Positions 46,731-56,152 of a stretch of 64,000 nt of DNA are shown here, one piece after another. The translations under genes and the position numbers were made by a program. Each line of letters begins with the position of its first letter. Position 1 is the first letter of the stretch. Origin of the DNA: Marinomonas ostreistagni (GTDB taxonomy: Bacteria > Pseudomonadota > Gammaproteobacteria > Pseudomonadales > Marinomonadaceae); NCBI RefSeq assembly GCF_016461785.1, contig NZ_JAEMUH010000003.1, positions 228,449 through 292,448 on the forward strand, in the 5' to 3' direction. A model generated the notes under the pieces. It did not search any database. It saw only the letters and a list, made by a program, of their open reading frames with translations, and had not been told where the DNA came from.

Positions 46731-47180
46731 ATGTCTACCATCATGGTACTAAATGGGCCAAACCTAAACTTGCTAGGTCAGCGGGAACCGCAAACCTACG
46801 GACATGAGACATTAGCCGATGTTGAGGCAATGTGTCAGGAAGAAGCGGCTAAGCACGGCTTAAAAGTGGATTTTCGCCAATCTAACCATGAAGGCGCTTT
46901 AGTTGATGCTATCCATGAAGCCGGTCAATTAATCAAAGCGGGTAAAATGCTCGGTGTTGTGTTTAATCCAGGTGCCTACACGCATACTTCAATTGCGTTG
47001 CATGATGCGATTAAAGGCGCCGAAGTACCTGTGGTTGAAGTGCATATTTCCAATGTTCATGCGCGAGAGGCTTTCCGTCATCACTCTTTTATCTCGCCTT
47101 GTGCCGTTGGAATTGTCATCGGCATGGGTGTTCAGGGTTATGTATTGGGCATGCAAGGCCTGATTAAAAAGCTTTCTTAA
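46731..47180 (+). CDS. aroQ: Type II 3-dehydroquinate dehydratase
   Basis: Converts 3-dehydroquinate to 3-dehydroshikimate, in either aromatic amino-acid synthesis or quinate degradation. The start at 46731 (MSTIMVLNGPNLN) is preceded by GGGAG and gives 149 aa, the normal length. Active-site parts are visible: LNGPNLNLLGQREPQTYG with catalytic Tyr, QSNHEGALVDAI, NPGAYTHTS and EVHISNVHAREAFRHHS. A nearby PcaQ-like regulator and MFS carrier suggest the catabolic role, but this is only inference. Confidence 0.95.
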   Translation: MSTIMVLNGPNLNLLGQREPQTYGHETLADVEAMCQEEAAKHGLKVDFRQSNHEGALVDAIHEAGQLIKAGKMLGVVFNPGAYTHTSIALHDAIKGAEVPVVEVHISNVHAREAFRHHSFISPCAVGIVIGMGVQGYVLGMQGLIKKLS

Positions 47181-47187
47181 ATGATTG

Positions 47188-47221
47188 GCCTGTGGCATTA
47201 GGCTTTTCTAAGGCCACAGGC
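47188..47221. terminator. Hairpin between convergent aroQ and chemoreceptor gene
   Basis: Arms GCCTGTGGC / GCCACAGGC around a 16-base loop that is AT-rich. There is no T run, so termination is uncertain. Confidence 0.5.
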
Positions 47222-47230
47222 GCATATTGA

Positions 47231-48544
47231 TTAATGCCTTTCTGCTTGAGCGACTAATTCACCGATGCTCTGATAGGCTTCGTTTGCATCTTTCAGAATA
47301 TTATCAATAATCGTTGATGCTTCATTAATAAGTTGCTCATTTCTAGCGACCTGATCGGTCACCTGTACCATACTGCTACGTGCATCGCTCACTAGCAGGT
47401 TGTTCTTGCTAACCATATGACTTATTTCATCTGTAGATGCACTGGTGCGAGCAGCCAATGTACGTACTTCATCTGCCACCACTGCAAACCCACGACCGTT
47501 TTCTCCGGCTCGTGCTGCTTCGATCGCTGCGTTTAAAGCGAGTAGGTTTGTTTGTTCTGCTATGGCTCCAATAGTGATAACGATTTTACTAATTTCCTCT
47601 GATTGGTGATTTAAATCTTCTACCAATCGTTCAGAACGGTTCACTTGCTCAATGATATTATTTGAGCTTTCAACGGATTTTCGTAATAGCTTGGACCCTT
47701 GAGCTGAACTCTCTGCCGTTTTTTGAGTGGATTGATGAGCAAGTCCTGCAGCGTTTTGAACCGAAAGTTGACACTCCATTCTCTCGGTAACATTGGATGC
47801 TACTTTTACAATACGAATAACATTACCTTCTAAATCGTAAACTGGGTTATAGGTTGCCTCGATCCATACGTTTTTTCCATCTCGGTGTTTGCGTAGGAAC
47901 AGCCCAGATTTCGTTTGACCAGAAGCAAGGTCTTGTCAAAAATTGGGGTGCTTTTGATAGAAATCATCATGGCAAAACATTCTATGATGCTTACCTTGTA
48001 TATCACGCACGGAGTTGTAACCAAGGGTATCGATAAAGTTTTTATTGGCGGTAATGATAGTGCCATCTGGTTGGAACTCAATGGTCGCATTAGAGCGATC
48101 AATGGCTGTGAGCAAGGCGTCTTGAGCTTGAGAGCGAACCCTCTCTGCGGTGATGTCAGTGGCAATTTTGAAGACTTTAACAACTTGACCGTTTTGTTTC
48201 ACCGGAAAGTAGGTAGCTTCGAGCCACACGTTGCCGCCATCTTTTCGTCGTCTTAGGAACTGTCCTTTGTGACTTTCACCTTGAGCCAGTTTGCTCCAGA
48301 AAGACGCGTATTCAATAGAATCAACCTCTTGTTGATGGCAAAATATACGGTGGTGTTGCCCTGTGATTTCGTCAAGAGAGTAACCAACAGTATTCAAAAA
48401 AAGATCGTTCGCATCCATGATAACCCCATCAGGCGAAAAGGTTATGGTGGCGCAAAATTCCTTTAGCGAATTGATTAAATCGGCATTGTCATCCTGTACA
48501 AAGCTTGCGGTGGTTTCCTTTTTAGAAGGGTTAAATCCGAACAT
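47231..48544 (-). pseudogene. PAS-PAS methyl-accepting chemotaxis protein, interrupted by in-frame TGA
   Basis: A cytoplasmic chemoreceptor of 437 codons: PAS (about 10-110), PAS (135-250), then an MCP signalling domain with the tip [20 protein letters not shown]. Codon 203 (47936-47938) is TGA between HPNF and QDLASGQTK. The matching place in the first PAS is SFWSKLAQGE, so TGG (Trp) probably became TGA. Both sides share one frame and no other break is seen. The start at 48544 follows GAGGAG. A truncated sensor or an internal restart at 47779 is possible. Confidence 0.85.
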
Positions 48545-48671
48545 TTCAGATCTCCTCAAGCGTTTGGTTATGTCTAATATTAGACTACTCCTTAGCAAGT
48601 GAGGTGACAGTAATGAATTGTTCTTAATCTGATAGTTTTATGTATAAAGCTATATGGCTGTCCGAAGATGA

Positions 48672-49613
48672 CTAACTTGATGTCACAAAAGCCAATAATA
48701 AAGATAACGTTACAAAAGATAGAATAGTGGTGATGAGCAGGGTGCTAGCACAAAATGTTCGATAGCCGTATTGGCTGCCAATAATAGGATAGATGCTCAT
48801 CATAGGAACGGCTGCTAAGATAATTGCTCCCATTTGTAGCTGTGGATCAATGCCGGGTATCAGCCACATGAAAACCGCCATGCAAAGTGGGTGAATTAAA
48901 AGTTTACCTAGTGCGATGGCACTAATATCTAAGGTATTTCCTTTTATATTAGTACCTACAAGTGACCCGCCAAGCACCATCAAAGCTAATGTGGCGGATG
49001 CTCCTGAAAGCATAATCAGTACACGGTCAGCTACGGCTGGTAAAGCTAAGTGAAATTGCGAAAAAAACATGCCCCCAATGACGGCTAGAACCAGAGGGTT
49101 CTTAGTTAGCCTTTTAAACGTATCCAATAATGTTCGGCCTAAACTCATCCCTTGATCTTTTGCTGAGAAGTAGCTGAGTAAAGCAAAGACAACAGGAAGT
49201 ACCACCGCATTTTCCCCCATGAGAGTCATGGCGAACGCTGTGGTTGGAGGATCATCAAACACCAACAACATAACAGGGTAACCAAAGAACCCTGAGTTAG
49301 AGCAGGCCATTCCCGCTCCTTTAAGAGAGGCCGCTAGCGAGGAGTTTTTCAGTACGTAAAGGGCGAATAGCAGCCCGATGGCTAATGACATCAGTGACGC
49401 CAAACTAAAAGCGATCAAATATTCTGGTATGAATACTTCACTCGGATCCATCTTGGCAAGCGTACTGAAAATCAGGGCTGGTAGGGTAAAGTACATGACT
49501 AGCTTGGCCATCCCAGCAATACTTTCGTCGCTAACAAGCTTTGTTCGTACGGCTGTATAACCTAGCACCATCAAAATAAAGATAGGTGCTGTGGTAAGTA
49601 GCATTTGCAACAT
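48672..49613 (-). CDS. AEC-family (auxin efflux carrier) permease
   Basis: A 313-aa membrane protein with about ten hydrophobic helices. Family segments include FTLPALIFSTLAKM near residue 45, SNSGFFGYPVMLLVFG-like SGFFGYPVMLLVF, and MGENAVVLPVVFAL. Members transport malonate, other organic acids or auxin-like compounds. Its start lies 10 bases past the stop of the LysR gene, so the two are probably one transcript and the regulator may control it. Confidence 0.88.
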   Translation of the reverse strand: MLQMLLTTAPIFILMVLGYTAVRTKLVSDESIAGMAKLVMYFTLPALIFSTLAKMDPSEVFIPEYLIAFSLASLMSLAIGLLFALYVLKNSSLAASLKGAGMACSNSGFFGYPVMLLVFDDPPTTAFAMTLMGENAVVLPVVFALLSYFSAKDQGMSLGRTLLDTFKRLTKNPLVLAVIGGMFFSQFHLALPAVADRVLIMLSGASATLALMVLGGSLVGTNIKGNTLDISAIALGKLLIHPLCMAVFMWLIPGIDPQLQMGAIILAAVPMMSIYPIIGSQYGYRTFCASTLLITTILSFVTLSLLLAFVTSS

Positions 49614-49623
49614 CAGAACGAGC

Positions 49624-50565
49624 TTACTCAGTCACGGGGTTGTAGTAACTATCAAGTTGAGCGGCAGTGTCTTTTACGGCTTTACTGAATAATTGAAGCG
49701 CCATAGAAGCATTTGTATCGGCTCGTACACTTAAACCGACGGCGCTTAAGGTTTCTTTGGTATTCACTGGTAATTCAGCGAGTTCGCCGTCAGTAATTTC
49801 ACGTGCGACGACACCGCGAGAGATTATCCAAATTGCATCGGTGTTTCGGATAAACTCTTTACCAAAGGAATCTGAGACAGTGTCAATTCTGTCACGTATT
49901 TTACCGACTCCTTCAGCGAGTAAAAAACGGTCTACGGTTGGACCTGTAATGGATTCTTCTGGAGGGTATAGAACAGTGAATTGAGTGATTTGATTAAGTT
50001 GGAAGTCTTCTTTATCTAGCAAGGGGTGGCCTGGGCGCACTGCAAAAACAATTTGCTCTGAATACAAATGTTGAAATGAAATGCCTGCCATGGCTTCAGG
50101 AACCCCCATTCGGCCAACGACTAAGTCCAGTTCTCCTACTCGTAGTTGACTCATCAAAAGGGAGTTTGGGCCCGAAACAAGGTGTAAGCGAACGTCGACA
50201 TTGTTGGATCGAAAACGTTTTACTGCTTCTGGCAAAACGCTGGTTGCAACGGTTGGTAATACACCAATACTGAGTTTCTGTTGTCCAGTCACCAGAGCCT
50301 GATTAACGCGCTCAGCACCTTCACGAAGGGCCGCAACGCTGGTACTGGCATGCTCTAAAAATAAGTTGCCATAGTGAGTCAGTTCGATGCCTTTCTTACT
50401 ACGTTCTAACAGACGAACCCCTAGAATTTCTTCTAGTTCTTTCAGTTTTTTTGAGACAGCAGGTTGAGTCAGAGACAAGACATCCGCAGCACGCACAACG
50501 CTGCCTTGACGGATAACTTCTAAAAAGCATTCCAAGTGACGATACTTGATACGATTTTCCATCAT
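49624..50565 (-). CDS. PcaQ-like LysR-family regulator
   Basis: A 313-aa LysR-type regulator. The N-terminal helix-turn-helix reads RAADVLSLTQPAVSKKLKEL. The effector domain contains RVGELDLVVGRMGVPEAMAG and FQHLYSEQIVFAVRPGHPLL, which strongly resembles PcaQ, the activator of protocatechuate genes, and GbpR sugar regulators. No pca genes are in this window. It sits upstream of an AEC permease in the same direction. Given vanAB in the same segment, protocatechuate catabolism is a reasonable but unproven connection. Confidence 0.85.
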   Translation of the reverse strand: MMENRIKYRHLECFLEVIRQGSVVRAADVLSLTQPAVSKKLKELEEILGVRLLERSKKGIELTHYGNLFLEHASTSVAALREGAERVNQALVTGQQKLSIGVLPTVATSVLPEAVKRFRSNNVDVRLHLVSGPNSLLMSQLRVGELDLVVGRMGVPEAMAGISFQHLYSEQIVFAVRPGHPLLDKEDFQLNQITQFTVLYPPEESITGPTVDRFLLAEGVGKIRDRIDTVSDSFGKEFIRNTDAIWIISRGVVAREITDGELAELPVNTKETLSAVGLSVRADTNASMALQLFSKAVKDTAAQLDSYYNPVTE

Positions 50566-50687
50566 ACCTGACTTTCCTCTTAACTCATTTTTAGACGTTA
50601 AGTATTACAGCGTTGTTTGGCAGTATTGAAAAGTAAAATATACGATTTTTGATATGTTTTTTTGTTATGTATAGAAAAATGACAAAA

Positions 50688-50732
50688 TAAAAGCTCTTTA
50701 ATAGTAATTTTCTTCGTTTAAAAGAGCTTTTA
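50688..50732. terminator. Terminator downstream of pepQ
   Basis: A 12-base stem TAAAAGCTCTTT / AAAGAGCTTTTA with a 21-base AT-rich loop. It follows pepQ on the minus strand. The surrounding 200 bases are very A+T rich and hold no gene. Confidence 0.65.
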
Positions 50733-50768
50733 TAACTTTTTGTGTTTTCTAATATATTAATATTGATA

Positions 50769-52055
50769 TTAATTGGATTGAGCGAAGGCTTCACGTGTTA
50801 AGTTTCTGGGTGTCTCTACGCCAACCACAACATTATCTTCAATTCTGATACCACCATAGGGTAAAAGCGCTTCAATCTTGCTCAGGCTACAGCCATGTTG
50901 AGGTTGTTCCGCTCGCATTTTATCCAACAGCATTGGTATGAAGTAAAGTCCCGGTTCGATTGTGATGACCATATTTTCCAATAATGGCCTAGTAAGACGA
51001 AGGTATGGACTATCTTTCGGTGAGGCAACGGTTTCACCCTTTCGTGAATGCTGTTTCCCCCCTAGATCGTGAACTTGTAGTCCAAGTAAATGACCCAAAC
51101 CGTGAGGAAAGAAATATTGCGGAATGTGTTTAGCTAATTGTTCTTCGACGCTGAGTTTGCAGATGTCGTGTTTCTTGAGTAGTTTTGCGACCCCAGCAAG
51201 TGTCTGATAATGCAGTTCAACAAAGGAGTTGCCAGCCAATGATTGGCCAACAAGCTGTTGTTGTAGGGTATCCATATCTTTAACGAGTGCAGAAAAGTCA
51301 TCATCTAGCACTGTTGTGGTCCGTGTGATATCGCTCGCATACCCTGTGTAAGAGGCACCCGCATCAACCAGCAAAGTAAGTGGGCGTATACAGCGTTCAA
51401 CAGATTTTTTTTCATAATGCAAAACCGCCGCATGCTCGTTAATCCCAACAATATTGGGATAAGGAGTATCGCTTGCATCCTGTTTTGTTGCTGCCAAGTA
51501 GGCTAGATGAACATCCAGTTCACATGCACCTTGTTTAAATGCCTGCTCAGCAGCGTTATGCCCCAATACTGCTATCTGTGAAGCACGTTCCAAGCAGGAA
51601 ATTTCATAAGAAGTTTTTACTGCCCGATCGTAAGTCAGCCAGGTGAAAAGTTCTTCATGGTGTTGAAAGCGCTCAGATACGACCGGGCCAATAAAGGCGC
51701 TCCGCTTAGGTAAACTTCTCTGCCAAGTGTCGTCATTTACCGGCGTGATTTGCCAATGATGTTGCCATTCACCCTCAGGTATGGCGTTTGCCATGTGCCA
51801 GAAGTCTTGCTTGCCAGGCCAAATAAGCTCTGGTTTGTCACGTTTGAAGACAATGAAGCAATTAGCTGGTAATTGAAAAGGCAACCATTGCTGTGCGAAT
51901 GAGAAAGCTTTGAAAGGGTGGCTATTATCGTCTTGGAAGTAGTAGCTTAAGGAACCTGAAGCCACGACTATTGCATCAAGTTTAAATTCTTCAAGTGCTA
52001 CTCTATATCGGTGTAGTAACGTTTCCAAATGACGCGCGTAAAGTGCGTTTTCCAT
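50769..52055 (-). CDS. pepQ: Xaa-Pro dipeptidase (M24 family)
   Basis: A 428-aa cytoplasmic metallopeptidase that cleaves X-Pro dipeptides. Metal ligands are visible in LLVDAGASYTGYASDITR (two Asp), HGLGHLLGLQVHD (His), ITIEPGLYF (Glu) and GGIRIEDNVV (Glu). The length is close to the E. coli enzyme. It is a single gene between a LysR gene and a GGDEF/EAL gene with the same orientation. Confidence 0.92.
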   Translation of the reverse strand: MENALYARHLETLLHRYRVALEEFKLDAIVVASGSLSYYFQDDNSHPFKAFSFAQQWLPFQLPANCFIVFKRDKPELIWPGKQDFWHMANAIPEGEWQHHWQITPVNDDTWQRSLPKRSAFIGPVVSERFQHHEELFTWLTYDRAVKTSYEISCLERASQIAVLGHNAAEQAFKQGACELDVHLAYLAATKQDASDTPYPNIVGINEHAAVLHYEKKSVERCIRPLTLLVDAGASYTGYASDITRTTTVLDDDFSALVKDMDTLQQQLVGQSLAGNSFVELHYQTLAGVAKLLKKHDICKLSVEEQLAKHIPQYFFPHGLGHLLGLQVHDLGGKQHSRKGETVASPKDSPYLRLTRPLLENMVITIEPGLYFIPMLLDKMRAEQPQHGCSLSKIEALLPYGGIRIEDNVVVGVETPRNLTREAFAQSN

Positions 52056-52103
52056 ATAGTCTCCACTCAGTACTCAATTGTTATATCTTTTAAGACATAG
52101 TGT

Positions 52104-54029
52104 TTAGGTTGATGCGACGGGAAGTGTAGGGGAGAATTGCAACATCGCTGTAAATTGTTCTTCTGGTATAGGGCGCGAATAATAGTATCCTTGTCCGTAA
52201 TGACACCCTAATGCTGCCAAGAGGTTTGCTTGAGTGACATTTTCTACTCCCTCAGCAACCACTGTGCAATCGAAAGCTTTCGCAAGATTTAATGCTGTTT
52301 GTACAATGGATAAATGGCGTTCATTTTCATCCATATCTCGAACAAAAGCTCGGTCAATTTTAATCGTATCGACATGTAAACTGCTAATGTATGCCAACGA
52401 ACTCATTCCTGTGCCAAAGTCGTCAATAGACAGTTGAACGCCTATTTCTTTAAACGCATTAAGGCTCTTTGAAATGGTCTGCAAATGTAAACTTGTTGCA
52501 GTTTCAGTTAGCTCAATTTCAAGCAGCTTCGGCTCTATATCATATTTCTTAAGTAGATCTTGTGTGAACGTGACAATATCAGGGTCAAGTAAATTGTAGG
52601 GTGATAGGTTTACCGCAATAGGGACAGCGATTCCTTTTGATTTCCAGAAACTCAGCTGGCGTATCGACGTTTTGATAACGTAGCGACCAAACTCTCTAAT
52701 CTTTCCACTTTGTTCGATAATGGATATAAACATGATCGGGGGAACAACGCCATCTTCAGGATGATGCCATCTTGCTAGCGCTTCTGTCGAAATAATACGG
52801 CCCGTTTGAAGATCAACTTTAGGTTGATAATACAGTTTAAACTGATGCTCTCTTAGTGCATCAGTTAATTCACTGCGATAACGAAGGGTCTTTTGGCTGT
52901 TTTGCTCAATTTGCTGTGTTTCATCGAATACCGACCATGCACTTCGTTGTTTTCTTGCTTCATTCATCGCTATGTCTGCAAACATCATCAAGCTATCAAT
53001 TTCATCAGAATGATTCGGAGAGAGAGCAATGCCAATGGTAATACTTAACTGAATCGGTAATTGATCGATTTGAAAAGCCGACGTTAGTGTCGCGATTAAT
53101 TGATCGGCAAAGTGACAAGCATTTTCTGCATCGACTTCAGGTACCCACACAAGAAATTCATCTGCACTGGTTCGAATGACGACTTGATCCTTGCTTAAAA
53201 AATGCTCTATTCGGTGTGCAAATACGATCAATAATTTATCGCCATTACGATGTCCGAGTGTTTCATTGATATCTTTAAATTTGTCAATGTTGATGAGAAA
53301 TAGTGCGCCTTTTTCAGGCGCGTTGTGTTTGCGCTGGTAGCGCTCAAATAGATCTGCTAAAAATAGTCGGTTTGGAAGACCTGTTAAGTTGTCATGTGTA
53401 GCAAGCTTTTTGAGGGCTTCGTTTTTATCTTCGACACGTTTTGCTATCCATGACGATAACGTCAGTGCGAGCCAGACGGCAATCCAAAACACAATCACTG
53501 AGCTTATGATCAAACGCTTAAATATATGTGCTCTAGCTTGATCAAGGCTATGAGAGGATATAACGAGCGTTAAGGTTTTATCGGGTTGATTCTGTACTGT
53601 CCAGATATGGTAGTGGCCATCCACTCTGTTAAAGCCAGACTTATTATCGGCCGAATAAGCAGTACCAATTTGCTGTAAAACATCCGAAACCGTCTTTTTA
53701 GGCATGAATTGGTTGAGCTCCCAACTTGTGCCTTCATTATCCTGAAAAATTAAATATAACTCTTCAGGTTGATGCTCGGTTGTTTGCATTAAAGAAATGA
53801 GTTCAGCAACGCGCTCTTCAGCGTCGTCACCTTCCTCTTCTATCTCAGCCATTAGGAATAGAGCTCGTTTTTCTAAGAAACGAATTTCAGTATCAACACC
53901 AAGTTCACTACTCAGTCGGTAGGCAATCACACTGTAAATTGCAGAGATGACAATAGCCACAAGCAAGCAAATAAAGATAAGCTTTCTTCTAAGACTTTTA
54001 TCAAGTTGTAACTCAAACAGTGTTGTCAT
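52104..54029 (-). CDS. Membrane GGDEF-EAL protein (degenerate GGDEF)
   Basis: A 641-aa protein: a membrane helix (about 15-38), a periplasmic domain of about 130 residues, a second helix (about 172-195), GGDEF (210-370) and EAL (385-635). The cyclase motif reads TSADEF, which lacks the first glycines, so cyclase activity is unlikely. EAL residues are intact: STEALARWHHPEDG, DDFGTGMSSLAY and KIDRAFV. I call it a probable c-di-GMP phosphodiesterase with a regulatory GGDEF domain. A DUF2892 gene lies just upstream. Confidence 0.9.
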   Translation of the reverse strand: MTTLFELQLDKSLRRKLIFICLLVAIVISAIYSVIAYRLSSELGVDTEIRFLEKRALFLMAEIEEEGDDAEERVAELISLMQTTEHQPEELYLIFQDNEGTSWELNQFMPKKTVSDVLQQIGTAYSADNKSGFNRVDGHYHIWTVQNQPDKTLTLVISSHSLDQARAHIFKRLIISSVIVFWIAVWLALTLSSWIAKRVEDKNEALKKLATHDNLTGLPNRLFLADLFERYQRKHNAPEKGALFLINIDKFKDINETLGHRNGDKLLIVFAHRIEHFLSKDQVVIRTSADEFLVWVPEVDAENACHFADQLIATLTSAFQIDQLPIQLSITIGIALSPNHSDEIDSLMMFADIAMNEARKQRSAWSVFDETQQIEQNSQKTLRYRSELTDALREHQFKLYYQPKVDLQTGRIISTEALARWHHPEDGVVPPIMFISIIEQSGKIREFGRYVIKTSIRQLSFWKSKGIAVPIAVNLSPYNLLDPDIVTFTQDLLKKYDIEPKLLEIELTETATSLHLQTISKSLNAFKEIGVQLSIDDFGTGMSSLAYISSLHVDTIKIDRAFVRDMDENERHLSIVQTALNLAKAFDCTVVAEGVENVTQANLLAALGCHYGQGYYYSRPIPEEQFTAMLQFSPTLPVAST

Positions 54030-54037
54030 TGTTTCTA

Positions 54038-54256
54038 CTAAGGTTTTTTGCTACGAGTATCGATATTGGCAAGTGAATAAACTGGGCACCAGCCTGTTGC
54101 AAGGGATACTAGGTTTAATACGCCAAAAATGATTATTAGGATTTCAATGATTGGTTCTTCAAGGAAATCGCCGTTGAATAATCCAAAGGCTATTACGACG
54201 ACTCCGATAACACCGCGCAAAATGCGATCCCATGGGTGAAGATTTGGTTTCATCAT
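54038..54256 (-). CDS. DUF2892 membrane protein
   Basis: A 72-aa protein with two hydrophobic segments and the family pattern: HPWDRILRGVIGVVVIAFG at the N-terminus and LVSLATGWCPVYSLANID at the C-terminus. The WCPVY stretch is typical of this YgaP-associated domain. Function unknown, often linked to sulfur metabolism. It sits 8 bases upstream of the GGDEF-EAL gene, so the two may be co-transcribed. Confidence 0.85.
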   Translation of the reverse strand: MMKPNLHPWDRILRGVIGVVVIAFGLFNGDFLEEPIIEILIIIFGVLNLVSLATGWCPVYSLANIDTRSKKP

Positions 54257-54292
54257 TTTTGTATCCTCATAATGAATCTATATTTAATAAAG

Positions 54293-55357
54293 TTACATGA
54301 TTGGTATGTATAAAACCGTAACAAATTGCAAACTGTCGTTGGTTTCTCTAGGCGATATTTCATAAACCTCGAGATTTAAGCGTTTATGGGTAGGATTTAA
54401 TCGATGAGTGCGACAAAAAGTATACAAAACATGCCAGGCCAACCATAAATGTTGATAACTACCTTGGTAGATGAGACTCATATATTTGCCTTTAAAGGCA
54501 ATTCGCTCAGGATTGGCCTCACAAGCACTATAGCATTGAATTGGAATACCCAGTTTGCCAGTGAAATAGTGCTGTCGAATATCGGCATGTTCATATAAGG
54601 CAAAACTCGGCCCTGCTGGACGATTCTCTGGCCCTAAGCTTATGGTTAAATCGCGAAAGCCTTGTTCCATCTGGACTGACATTGAATGATCGTTGACGAT
54701 AAAGGGTTTGGTCACGGCATCAATGTTTGGCAGTTTGTGACAACCATTGTGAGTAAACCGAACATTTGCATCACTGCTTGGTTCTAGACGAGCTTTTAAA
54801 CGAAGCAAAAGCAGGCGCATATCGGCGTTAATGCGTCTTTGATACATGAGCTGTCGAGCCCGTTGCCAGAAGCTTAAAGTACAGTAGGCTTTCAGCTGCA
54901 TTAGGCTTTGGCCTTCTTCATTGTTTCCCCATTCGATCTGAAGCCCAAGAGCTGATGGATAGAAGGAGTCTGTTTCGATCGAACATGAAAGGCTGTTGCT
55001 ACGATGTACTGTTTCAATCAAACAATTAATGACACCAATGTGCTTTCCTTTTAGGCGAATAGTGGCGCCACCAATTTGGCGATCATGAGCCGGTTTAGTT
55101 TCTATTGATAATTCATCATCATAAAGTGTCCAAGGTAACCAGCTTGGCCAAAACTCTATTTCTTCAAGTTTACTGAGTAGCGTGTCTGAAGAATTAGGTA
55201 GTAACAGTGAATGATGGATGTAAACGTATTTTTGTGTGAAAAATAGATATCCCACAATGAACAAAAGCAGAATTACACTGATAATTAGCCCAATGATCAT
55301 GTTTGCGAGCTCCTTACTGTCATAACGTCGGACAGAAGTGACAGCCTTTTTATTCAA
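54293..55357 (-). CDS. Membrane-anchored SRPBCC / GyrI-like fusion protein
   Basis: A 354-aa protein. One helix (about 20-41) anchors it, followed by a polyketide cyclase-like SRPBCC region (about 50-200: EIEFWPSWLPWT, LKGKHIGVINCLIE). A C-terminal GyrI/AraC effector-binding-like domain (about 215-354) contains GPSFALYEHADIRQHYF, MSLIYQGSYQHLWLAWHVL and YEISPRETN. Both parts are ligand-binding folds without known catalytic residues here. It is divergent from cytochrome b561. Function unknown. Confidence 0.75.
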   Translation of the reverse strand: MNKKAVTSVRRYDSKELANMIIGLIISVILLLFIVGYLFFTQKYVYIHHSLLLPNSSDTLLSKLEEIEFWPSWLPWTLYDDELSIETKPAHDRQIGGATIRLKGKHIGVINCLIETVHRSNSLSCSIETDSFYPSALGLQIEWGNNEEGQSLMQLKAYCTLSFWQRARQLMYQRRINADMRLLLLRLKARLEPSSDANVRFTHNGCHKLPNIDAVTKPFIVNDHSMSVQMEQGFRDLTISLGPENRPAGPSFALYEHADIRQHYFTGKLGIPIQCYSACEANPERIAFKGKYMSLIYQGSYQHLWLAWHVLYTFCRTHRLNPTHKRLNLEVYEISPRETNDSLQFVTVLYIPIM

Positions 55358-55447
55358 ATAGCTGGAGAAAAAGGCAAAACGTATTGTCAGTATAGATATA
55401 AACAGAGCTCTAATTCAAAAGGTTAAATGCATACAAGGAGATTAAGG

Positions 55448-56110
55448 ATGGCAAAGATCAGGATATGGGACTGGCCTGTGCGAATGCTCCATTGGCTGAT
55501 GGCTCTCTTATTTACCGGATTGATCGTGACCGGGAAGGGGGATGGAGACAATATGGACCTGCATTTTTACATGGGCTATGCGCTCTCTGCGGTAATTATT
55601 GCACGCATTATTTATGGTGTAATCGGGTCAGAATTTGCGCGATTTTCGCAGTTTATTTATAGCCCGGTAACAATTTTGAGTCATGTAAAAGCGCTAGTAA
55701 CTGGGAAAGGTAAAGAATATTTAGGCCATAATCCCGTTGGTGGGGTGATGGTTATAACTTTGCTGCTTGCTTTGACTTTACAGTGGGGAAGCGGTCTATT
55801 TATCAGCGATGAAATATTTTTATTTGGTCCTTTCTATGGGGCCATTTCTGATGGTAGTACTGAATTTCTCGGCTCTATTCATCATAGCTTGCCCGATATT
55901 TTGATAATACTAGTAGCACTTCATGTTCTCGCGGTGCTGTATCACGAAATACGTTTTAAAGAACGTTTGATTGCAGCCATGATTCATGGAAAGAAAGTTG
56001 CACACAACCCAGCCTCAGTGGAGCCTGTTAAGACACCAAGAATAGGCGTAATAGTATCTTTAACATGTGCCCTCGGATGGCTAACTTGGCTGTGGAGCAT
56101 ACCTGTTTAA
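55448..56110 (+). CDS. Cytochrome b561-family membrane protein
   Basis: A 220-aa protein with four hydrophobic helices. The N-terminus MAKIRIWDWPVRMLHWLMALLF holds the family's RxxHW pattern, and further His residues in SIHHSLPDILIILVALHVLAV could ligate haem. I start at 55448 because AAGGAG lies 8-12 bases upstream. It may pass electrons from quinol to a periplasmic partner. It converges on yebG, with a shared hairpin. Confidence 0.88.
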   Translation: MAKIRIWDWPVRMLHWLMALLFTGLIVTGKGDGDNMDLHFYMGYALSAVIIARIIYGVIGSEFARFSQFIYSPVTILSHVKALVTGKGKEYLGHNPVGGVMVITLLLALTLQWGSGLFISDEIFLFGPFYGAISDGSTEFLGSIHHSLPDILIILVALHVLAVLYHEIRFKERLIAAMIHGKKVAHNPASVEPVKTPRIGVIVSLTCALGWLTWLWSIPV

Positions 56111-56125
56111 CTCAAAATACCACGC

Positions 56126-56152
56126 AAGTGATGCCATTACGCGGCATCACTT
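56126..56152. terminator. Bidirectional hairpin between cytochrome b561 and yebG
   Basis: A 10-base stem AAGTGATGCC / GGCATCACTT with a 7-base loop. It overlaps the last yebG codons and lacks a long T run. Confidence 0.6.

Noticed and set aside
47936..47938. TGA as a selenocysteine or programmed read-through codon
   Set aside because: The residue expected at this place is Trp, and I see no selenocysteine-type hairpin just downstream. A nonsense change is simpler.
47830..48256. Reading frames inside the chemoreceptor gene on both strands
   Set aside because: They are shadows of the interrupted MCP gene. The frame before and after the TGA at 47936 is continuous and explains the region.
50591..50794. 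67-aa reading frame in the gap left of pepQ
   Set aside because: Very A+T-rich, Lys/Ile/Asn-dominated translation that overlaps a terminator hairpin and has no similarity to a real protein.
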